Assembly (NCBI GenBank): GCA_031279875.1
Contig: JAITHS010000166.1
Coordinates: 1 to 6,592, forward strand
Direction of reading: 5' to 3'
Source: Tannerella sp.
Lineage (GTDB): Bacteria > Bacteroidota > Bacteroidia > Bacteroidales > Tannerellaceae
DNA length: 6,592 nt
The notes under the pieces were generated by a model. That model had not been told where the DNA came from. It was given only the letters and a program-made list of their open reading frames with translations, and searched no databases. The translations under genes were made by a program, and so were the position numbers. Positions 1-5,000 of the stretch are shown piece by piece (the stretch's first letter is position 1; each line of letters starts with the position of its first letter).

Positions 1-587
1 TCAGACCACAGCGACGCAACAGCGACCATTTTGCCCGCACTGATACCTACCGTGTCGCCGAGTTTTACCGTTATTGCTTTGGTATTCTTTTCTTCGTTGA
101 TTATCAAGTCATAAAGCAATAACATGCTGTCGGGAAGAAGTTTGGCTTTAAACGATAAGGTTTGCGCTTCTTCAACTTCTTCAAAAGCAAAAGCTACCGG
201 CGAAGTAGAATATAACTCAATGGTACGCAACTGTTTACGCTCTGTATAACTGACATCAAGTTTGAGCCTTCGTACCGCCTCTTCCATCATACTGCGGCTT
301 TTGAGAACTATCATCTCGTTGTTGACATTGCTCTTGCCCTCAAATATTGAAAGGTCTTGAAAGAGAGCCGTTTCCGATGCTTTTGAGTTATCGTCTTTGA
401 TCAGTACCGTCGCCGTACGCTCATACACTTTCGGCGCCCACATGATGTAAAGCACTGCTATTGCGATACATAACACGGAAGATAGAACAAACCACCATCG
501 ATTGTTTGCAAGCAGTTTTAGTATATCGCTGATATTCAACGATATTTCTTCATCATTAGTTTTTTTGTCGTTTTGAAAATCATTCAT
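1..587 (-). CDS. Wzz-domain polysaccharide chain-length/tyrosine autokinase-like protein (partial, 3' end outside window)
   Basis: The frame read leftward from an ATG at 585-587 stays open for 195 codons to the window edge, so only the N-terminus is visible. It begins MNDFQNDKKTNDEE. A cytoplasmic segment is followed by a membrane helix at about residues 31-50 (starts RWWFVLSS, rich in L, I, A and V). Next comes a Wzz-type periplasmic start: YERTATVLIKDD at 55-66, SNVNNEMIVLKSRSMMEEAV at 86-105, then RRLKLDVSYTER. This pattern is typical of the Bacteroidales polysaccharide co-polymerases, most of which continue into a second helix and a C-terminal Wzc-type BY-kinase domain. Such proteins control assembly and export of capsule or exopolysaccharide from the inner membrane. 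Whether the kinase part exists here cannot be seen. Its start lies 11 nt after the hflX stop, so it is probably read from the hflX transcript. No Shine-Dalgarno sequence is visible; the leader is A/T only. The Wzz family call is firm and the autokinase part is inferred. Confidence 0.87.
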   Translation of the reverse strand, partial: MNDFQNDKKTNDEEISLNISDILKLLANNRWWFVLSSVLCIAIAVLYIMWAPKVYERTATVLIKDDNSKASETALFQDLSIFEGKSNVNNEMIVLKSRSMMEEAVRRLKLDVSYTERKQLRTIELYSTSPVAFAFEEVEEAQTLSFKAKLLPDSMLLLYDLIINEEKNTKAITVKLGDTVGISAGKMVAVASLWS

Positions 588-598
588 ATTATATAATT

Positions 599-1822
599 TT
601 ATACAAATTCGTCTTCTTCATACTCCTGAAACAGAAAATCGTTGTAAGGAAAGCGTGTAACGTGTATATCTTTTATTTTGCGATACATTTTGGCTTTCAG
701 TTCTTCGATGTTGGAGTGGTGTTTGGCGGAAATAAAAATACAACTGTCAGGCAGGCGAGCCATCCAGGTTTGTTTCAATTCGTCGAGAGAAATATTCTCG
801 CGCGTTACGGGCGTAAGATCGTCGTCGTCTTTTGGTGTAAAAGTAAACCTGTCAACCTTGTTAAATACCATGATAACAGGTTTATTCACCTTGTCAATCT
901 CTGATAATGTGCGTTTTGCGACTTCTATCTGGTCTTCAAAACTCGGATGCGAAACGTCAACTACATGAATAAGCAAATCGGCATCGCGCACTTCGTCGAG
1001 GGTTGATTTAAACGATTCTATCAACTCTGTCGGCAGTTTGCGGATAAAACCGACCGTATCGCAGAGGAGGAACGGCAGGTTGCCGATAATCACCTTGCGG
1101 ACGGTAGTGTCGAGAGTGGCGAAGAGTTTGTTTTCGGCAAAGACGTCCGTTTTGCTAAGGGTATTCATCAGCGTTGATTTGCCCACGTTAGTATATCCGA
1201 CAAGCGCCACACGCACCATTTTACCGCGATTTTTGCGTTGCGTTGACATCTGACGGTCAATTTCTTCAAGTTCTTTTTTCAGTTTTGAAATCTTGTCGAG
1301 GATGATACGGCGGTCTGTTTCCAACTGCGTTTCTCCCGGTCCGCGCATCGTTACTCCCCCACCCCGCTGCCGTTCGAGATGCGTCCAGAGGCGCGTTAAT
1401 CGCGGCAACATGTACTGATACTGAGCCAGTTCGACCTGCGTCTTGGCATGAGCCGTCTGCGCACGCGAAGCAAAGATGTCGAGTATCAAACTTGTACGGT
1501 CTAATATCCTGACTGTCAGTTCTTTTTCGAGATTGCGTATCTGTTTCGCCGTCAGTTCGTCATCAAAAATCACAAGTCCGATTTCGTGTTCGGCGACATA
1601 TTCCTTGATTTCGTCCAATTTGCCTTTGCCCACAAACGTAACCTGATTAGGGTGGTCGAGTCGCTGAGTAAATTTCTTAACCGCCACAGTACCCGCAGTT
1701 TCGGCAAGAAAACGCAGTTCGTCGAGATACTCATTGACCTGCCGTTCGTTCTGTTCGGGCGTTATCAACCCCACCAGCACTGCCTTTTCGCTCTTATTTT
1801 CTGTTATAATAAACTCTTTCAT
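599..1822 (-). CDS. hflX: GTPase HflX (ribosome-associated)
   Basis: This is a complete 407-residue HflX, a cytoplasmic GTPase that binds the 50S subunit and splits stalled or inactive 70S ribosomes during heat or antibiotic stress. The N-terminal HflX domain shows VTFVGKGKLDEI at 61-72 and the FDDELTAKQIRNLE segment at 86-99. The linker carries YMLPRL at 137-142 and the signature RGPGETQLETDRR at 160-172, followed by a charged coiled-coil stretch (about 175-197). The G domain has all its motifs: G1 GYTNVGKST at 209-217, a switch region around FATLDTT (234-240), G3 DTVGF at 255-259, G4 NKVD at 321-324 and G5 SAK at 365-367. Length is within the normal range and nothing is missing. A TAnnTTTG -7 box lies about 30 bp before the ATG. 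The gene is divergent from the exported TIM-barrel gene on its right and is followed after 11 nt by the Wzz-type gene. Confidence 0.97.
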   Translation of the reverse strand: MKEFIITENKSEKAVLVGLITPEQNERQVNEYLDELRFLAETAGTVAVKKFTQRLDHPNQVTFVGKGKLDEIKEYVAEHEIGLVIFDDELTAKQIRNLEKELTVRILDRTSLILDIFASRAQTAHAKTQVELAQYQYMLPRLTRLWTHLERQRGGGVTMRGPGETQLETDRRIILDKISKLKKELEEIDRQMSTQRKNRGKMVRVALVGYTNVGKSTLMNTLSKTDVFAENKLFATLDTTVRKVIIGNLPFLLCDTVGFIRKLPTELIESFKSTLDEVRDADLLIHVVDVSHPSFEDQIEVAKRTLSEIDKVNKPVIMVFNKVDRFTFTPKDDDDLTPVTRENISLDELKQTWMARLPDSCIFISAKHHSNIEELKAKMYRKIKDIHVTRFPYNDFLFQEYEEDEFV

Positions 1823-1850
1823 TCAGTAGAAATTATCTCCTTACAAGCCA

Positions 1851-1858
1851 CAAAGATA
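1851..1858 (-). promoter_or_regulatory. Candidate -7 promoter box for hflX
   Basis: Read on the minus strand the bases are TATCTTTG, an exact match to the Bacteroidota housekeeping -7 consensus TAnnTTTG. Transcription would begin near 1845, giving a leader of about 20-25 nt before the hflX ATG at 1822. No convincing TTTG -33 element was found 19-21 bp upstream. The call therefore rests on the -7 box and its position only. Confidence 0.5.
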
Positions 1859-1860
1859 AG

Positions 1861-1881
1861 AACTTTTTTTGGAAAAAAGTT
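1861..1881. repeat. Perfect 9-bp A/T inverted repeat between divergent promoters
   Basis: AACTTTTTT at 1861-1869 and its exact complement AAAAAAGTT at 1873-1881 flank a 3-base spacer TGG. The palindrome sits just upstream of the hflX -7 box and upstream of the rightward promoter. It could be a bent A-tract or operator between the two transcription units. It is also short and low-complexity, so chance in an A+T-rich intergenic region cannot be excluded. It is not in a position to act as a terminator for either flanking gene, since both point away from it. Confidence 0.45.
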
Positions 1882-1912
1882 AAAATATTCGTGATTTTAA
1901 AAAAATATTCGT
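1882..1912. repeat. 11-bp direct repeat pair, 20-bp period, over the rightward promoter
   Basis: AAAATATTCGT occurs at 1882-1892 and again at 1902-1912. The two copies start exactly 20 bp apart, close to two helical turns. The first copy covers the candidate -33 element and the second runs up to the first base of the -7 box at 1912-1919. Placement and spacing suit a dimeric DNA-binding protein, but no regulator is encoded in the window and this role is inferred. Confidence 0.45.
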
Positions 1913-1919
1913 ATTTTTG
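1888..1919 (+). promoter_or_regulatory. Candidate promoter for the 1975-3989 gene pair
   Basis: TATTTTTG at 1912-1919 matches the Bacteroidota -7 consensus TAnnTTTG. A TTCG at 1888-1891, one base off the -33 consensus TTTG, lies 20 bp upstream, which is the usual spacing. Transcription would start near 1926, leaving a leader of roughly 50 nt before the ATG at 1975. The leader is A+T-rich and shows no Shine-Dalgarno sequence or obvious hairpin. Confidence 0.5.
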
Positions 1920-1974
1920 CGGTTTTAAAAACGTAAATATACACTCCGGAAATCAATAATTAACATATATAACA

Positions 1975-2835
1975 ATGAAAAAATCAGCATTTTACACCTG
2001 TCTTACAATAACGATTGCAATCTTTTTGACCGCTTCTTTCAAAAGCGCATCTTCTTTCAAAAGCGAATCTTCGGAAGAAGGAATGCGTCTCGGAATGCAG
2101 TCTTACACTTTCCACAAGTTCAGCGCAGTCGAAGCCCTTGATAAGACTAACGAATTAGGTATCAAATATATAGAGATATATCCCGGACATAAACTCGGCG
2201 GCAAATGGGGTGATAAGACGTTCGGTTTCGACCTCGACGCCGATGCTCGCCGCGACCTCAAAGCCCTTGCCGCTTCAAAAGGCATCAAAATCATCGGCAC
2301 AGGGGTTTTTACAACGAATAATTCCGACGATTGGGAGAAACTTTTTGCCTTTGCCAAAGACATGGAAATGGAGTTTATAACCTGCGAACCGAACGTCAAA
2401 GATTGGGATTTGATTGAAAGTCTGGCAAAAAAATACAACATCAAAGTGGCTGTTCACAATCATCCGAAGCCTTCGACATACTGGACGCCCGATTCTTTGC
2501 TGGCGCAGATAGCGACACGCAGCGCTCTCATCGGCTCCTGCGCCGATGTCGGGCACTGGCGTCGCGAAGGGCTAAACCAGTTGGAATGCCTCAAAAAACT
2601 TGACAAACGTATTATCTCGGCGCATTTCAAAGACATCGCTCCCAAAACCGATGGCGAAACCGAGCAGCACGACGTTATCTGGGGAAAGGGTATTCTTGAC
2701 GTTCCGGCGATGATAAAAGAACTTAAACGTCAAGGTTTCAACGGAATACTGTCTATCGAATACGAAAACAACTGGGAAAATTCCGTGCCTGATATTAAAC
2801 AATGTATTGAGTTTTATAATAATCTTGCCAAATGA
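1975..2835 (+). CDS. Exported sugar phosphate isomerase/epimerase-like TIM-barrel protein
   Basis: This 286-residue protein has an N-terminal signal sequence (MKKSAFYTCLTITIAIFLTA, no lipobox at a usable position) and then a xylose-isomerase-like TIM barrel (AP-endonuclease-2 superfamily) from about residue 37. The start of the barrel is RLGMQSYTF (38-46), then YIEIYPG (65-71) and IKIIGTGVF (104-112). Likely metal-site or catalytic residues by family pattern are E138 in CEP, H161 and H163 in VHNHPKP, D191 and H194 in DVGHW, H217 in AHFKD and E262 in SIEYE. Family members isomerise, epimerise, or cleave or hydrate keto-sugars; the substrate cannot be read from sequence. The signal peptide places it in the periplasm, where a sugar-phosphate substrate is unlikely, so the usual family name is probably misleading. 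The stop overlaps the next start as ATGA, implying coupled translation. Codons 21-32 contain a small duplication. Family is certain and the reaction is unknown. Confidence 0.88.
   Translation: MKKSAFYTCLTITIAIFLTASFKSASSFKSESSEEGMRLGMQSYTFHKFSAVEALDKTNELGIKYIEIYPGHKLGGKWGDKTFGFDLDADARRDLKALAASKGIKIIGTGVFTTNNSDDWEKLFAFAKDMEMEFITCEPNVKDWDLIESLAKKYNIKVAVHNHPKPSTYWTPDSLLAQIATRSALIGSCADVGHWRREGLNQLECLKKLDKRIISAHFKDIAPKTDGETEQHDVIWGKGILDVPAMIKELKRQGFNGILSIEYENNWENSVPDIKQCIEFYNNLAK
2033..2065 (+). repeat. Tandem 18-bp duplication within the signal peptide/linker region
   Basis: CTTCTTTCAAAAGCG occurs at 2033-2047 and again at 2051-2065, an 18-nt period that keeps frame. It encodes SFKSAS followed by SFKSES at residues 21-26 and 27-32 of the exported TIM-barrel protein. 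The repeat lies at the end of the signal sequence and before the folded domain, where length changes should be tolerated. It looks like a recent slippage duplication. Confidence 0.75.
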
Positions 2836-3989
2836 ATAAAAAACTAACACAATCATTCGTAACAGTATTGATAATAAGCGCATTATGCGGATGCGTCAAA
2901 GATAACACTTTTACCATCAAAGGAGTAGTGGCGGGTTCTACCGGTCAGACGCTTTATCTCGAAAATTCAGGAGTTACAGGCATCATGGTATTGGACTCTC
3001 TCAAACTTCAATCCGGCGGAAAGTTTCGGTTTGAACACAAACGTCCTGCTTTTCCCGATTTCTACCGCTTACGGCTTAATAATCAACTTATTCACTTTCC
3101 GATAGATTCTACCGAGACATTGATTTTTACTGCCGATGTACTGAATTTTCATACCTCTTATACAGTCGAAGGCTCCGATAACAGTAAGGCGTTCAAGGAT
3201 ATAACGCTGGCACAATTAGATGCTAATGAGGAAATACGTAAATTGCGCGACAGTTACGGCATGAACCTTATCCCCGACAGTGTTTATCAGGTGAACGTTC
3301 TCAAAGCCGTCAATACATATAAGGATACGGTGAAAAAATATGTGTTCGGCTCACCTATGAGCACCTCAGCATATTTCGCTCTCTTTCAAAAGATTGACGG
3401 GCTTTGGACATACGATTTGTACGACAAAGCCGATTCTAAAGCTTATGGTGCGGTAGCGACATCGTATAAAACTTTCATGCCCGACAACCCGCGTTCCAAA
3501 CAGTTAGAAACGCTTGCTTTACAGTCTCTCAAAGTGAGACGCGGTGAACGCCAGAAACAACTCGACCTGCAAGGTAAAGCGCAGGAAATCAATTTTATTG
3601 ATATCGAACTACCTGATATTTACGATAAGAAAGTCAAACTCAGCGAAATAGCACACGGCAAAGCTGTATTAGTCAATTTTACCGCTTATCAGACGGAATG
3701 GTCTGGGATGTTTAATATCACTCTGGGCGATTTGTACCTCAAATATAAGGACAAAGGCTTTGAAATCTATCAGGTCTCGCTTGATAACGACGCGCATTAC
3801 TGGAAAAATATTGCCTACAATATCCCCTGGATCAGCGTTCGCGACCCACAGTCTATATATTCTACTTCGGCTGCCGTCTATAACGTGCGCCAACTGCCCG
3901 CGCTGTTCCTCATCAACAGCAAAGGCGAGTTAGTAAAACGCATCGAATCGGTCGAAACTCTTGATAACGACATTAAAGCAGCATTGTAA
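2832..3989 (+). CDS. Thioredoxin-fold (TlpA-like) lipoprotein without the CXXC cysteines
   Basis: This 385-residue protein has a lipoprotein signal peptide ending in the lipobox LCGC (18-21), so C21 is probably lipidated. Residues about 26-115 form a beta-rich domain (FTIKGVVAGSTGQTLYLEN and following) that resembles the DUF4369 domain often fused to TlpA-like proteins in Bacteroidota. A helical middle (about 118-250) follows. The C-terminal thioredoxin-like domain starts near 255 (IELPDIYDKKVKLSEIAHGK) and continues VLVNFTAYQTEWSGMFN at 279-295, with the cis-proline motif QLPALFLI at 354-361. Relatives usually read FWASWCGPC where this protein reads FTAYQTEWS, so both redox cysteines are replaced (T288 and S291). 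Disulfide exchange is therefore not expected; a binding or structural role is more likely. The start is fixed by the lipobox and by the 4-bp ATGA overlap with the TIM-barrel gene, whose product shares its compartment. It ends 47 nt before the convergent neighbour's stop. Confidence 0.85.
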   Translation: MNKKLTQSFVTVLIISALCGCVKDNTFTIKGVVAGSTGQTLYLENSGVTGIMVLDSLKLQSGGKFRFEHKRPAFPDFYRLRLNNQLIHFPIDSTETLIFTADVLNFHTSYTVEGSDNSKAFKDITLAQLDANEEIRKLRDSYGMNLIPDSVYQVNVLKAVNTYKDTVKKYVFGSPMSTSAYFALFQKIDGLWTYDLYDKADSKAYGAVATSYKTFMPDNPRSKQLETLALQSLKVRRGERQKQLDLQGKAQEINFIDIELPDIYDKKVKLSEIAHGKAVLVNFTAYQTEWSGMFNITLGDLYLKYKDKGFEIYQVSLDNDAHYWKNIAYNIPWISVRDPQSIYSTSAAVYNVRQLPALFLINSKGELVKRIESVETLDNDIKAAL

Positions 3990-4028
3990 ACCCTTGCAGT
4001 GGTTTTAGAACCCTGCAAGTGGTTGAAG
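3989..4028. repeat. Paired 20-bp repeat forming a hairpin at the convergent gene junction
   Basis: Two adjacent 20-bp units (3989-4008 and 4009-4028) match at about 15 of 20 positions; both open AACCC and both contain TGGTT. They also form an inverted repeat. CTTGCAG (3993-3999) pairs with CTGCAAG (4013-4019), and GGTT (4001-4004) pairs with AACC (4009-4012) around a TTAG loop, leaving one bulged T at 4000. The stem of 11 pairs lies between the two convergent stop codons, so it may end or protect both transcripts. No T-run follows on either strand, so it is not a classic intrinsic terminator. The compact mixed direct/inverted design suggests a dispersed intergenic repeat. Confidence 0.6.
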
Positions 4029-4036
4029 TGCTCTCG

Positions 4037-4969
4037 TTATTTCATTGCAATGATTTTATCAAGGCGAGAGAGTAGATCTTTCAGCTCTTCCGGGGTTTTG
4101 GAACTACCTTGCTCGGTTGTCAGCCAGCCGCCGGTATAGACCGACATGATTTGTTGCATCACTTTTGCCCACGGCACTTCGCCTTCGGTCAGTTTGACGC
4201 CGAAACCTGCTCCACGACCTTGTTTGTCGGCGATTGACTTGCTGAACTCCTTAATATGGATACGTCCTACGCGGTTGCCGAGTATTTTGAGCCACTGGTC
4301 GGGCCATCCGTAGTTGAGAATGTTACCGCAGTCGAAGTAGAACTTTACGTATTGACTTTCAAACTGGTCAACGAAACGTGCCGCTTCTAACGGGCTAAGC
4401 AGGAAGTTGTTCCATACGTTTTCGATACATATTTGCACTTTCAGTTTTTCTGCTGCCGGAATGAGTTTGCGGATGCATTCGGTAGAGCGGTTCCAGCAGT
4501 CGTCGTATCCTACGCTGTCGTTTACTATTCCCGGAACGAGCAATACGGCGTCGGTACCGTAAGCCTTTGCGTCTTCCATAGCTACGAGCATGGCGGCAAT
4601 GCCTTCCTGACGTACTGTGGCGTCGGGTGATGAGAGCGGTACGTTCCAGTGTTTAGAGTTACACACGCTTGATATAGTCAATCCGGTGGCTTTGACGGCA
4701 TCGATAACTTCGTTGCGCGACATGTGGCTGTTAGGTTCTATGCCGTCGAAACCGGCGGCTTTGATAGCACGACATTTGTCAAGTACGCTGCCTTCAACGC
4801 CACACGTACCCCACATTATGGAGCGTCGCAAAACCGGTGGCTCCGACAAAGCATTATTAACGGAATCATCGGCATTTTTTGTCGATGAAGACGTAAAAGC
4901 ATCTGTTTTCGAGACAGTCAGCACTCCGGCTGCTATCAATGAGTTTTTTAAAAAATTTCTTCGTTGCAT
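4037..4969 (-). CDS. Tat-exported sugar isomerase/epimerase-like TIM-barrel protein
   Basis: This 310-residue protein starts with a twin-arginine signal: RRNFLK at 3-8, a hydrophobic stretch at about 10-20, and a possible cleavage site after TDA (22-24). A xylose-isomerase-like TIM barrel follows from about residue 50: IMWGTCGVEG (51-60), FDGIEPN (74-80), SKHW (105-108), then ICIENVWNNFLLSPLEAARF (180-199). The IENVWN segment resembles the hexulose-phosphate isomerase/epimerase branch of the superfamily. Probable metal ligands by family pattern are E183, D213 (FDCGN), H238 (RIHIKE) and E286 (TTEQ). Tat export suggests it folds, possibly with bound metal, before leaving the cytoplasm. It lies 31 nt downstream of the Gfo/Idh/MocA gene on the same strand, so the two are probably co-transcribed and act on one sugar. 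It is clearly different from the other TIM barrel in the window and not a recent duplicate. The exact reaction is unknown. Confidence 0.88.
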   Translation of the reverse strand: MQRRNFLKNSLIAAGVLTVSKTDAFTSSSTKNADDSVNNALSEPPVLRRSIMWGTCGVEGSVLDKCRAIKAAGFDGIEPNSHMSRNEVIDAVKATGLTISSVCNSKHWNVPLSSPDATVRQEGIAAMLVAMEDAKAYGTDAVLLVPGIVNDSVGYDDCWNRSTECIRKLIPAAEKLKVQICIENVWNNFLLSPLEAARFVDQFESQYVKFYFDCGNILNYGWPDQWLKILGNRVGRIHIKEFSKSIADKQGRGAGFGVKLTEGEVPWAKVMQQIMSVYTGGWLTTEQGSSKTPEELKDLLSRLDKIIAMK

Positions 4970-5000
4970 ATCAAAAGTATTTAAGGGTTAAACGTTCGTA

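Noticed and set aside
3993..4019. Classic intrinsic terminator at the convergent junction
   Set aside because: A good stem exists, but neither strand has a T-run after it, so it is reported as a repeat/hairpin only.
1975..4969. The two TIM-barrel genes as an inverted gene duplication around the convergent repeat
   Set aside because: The proteins share only superfamily-level motifs, use different signal types (Sec versus Tat), and differ in length and active-site wording, so recent duplication is not supported.
4972..4979. Minus-strand TACTTTTG, an exact -7 consensus match just before the 4037-4969 gene
   Set aside because: It ends 2 bp before the start codon, so transcription would begin inside the coding sequence. 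No -33 element is present, and the 31-nt gap fits co-transcription with the gene upstream.
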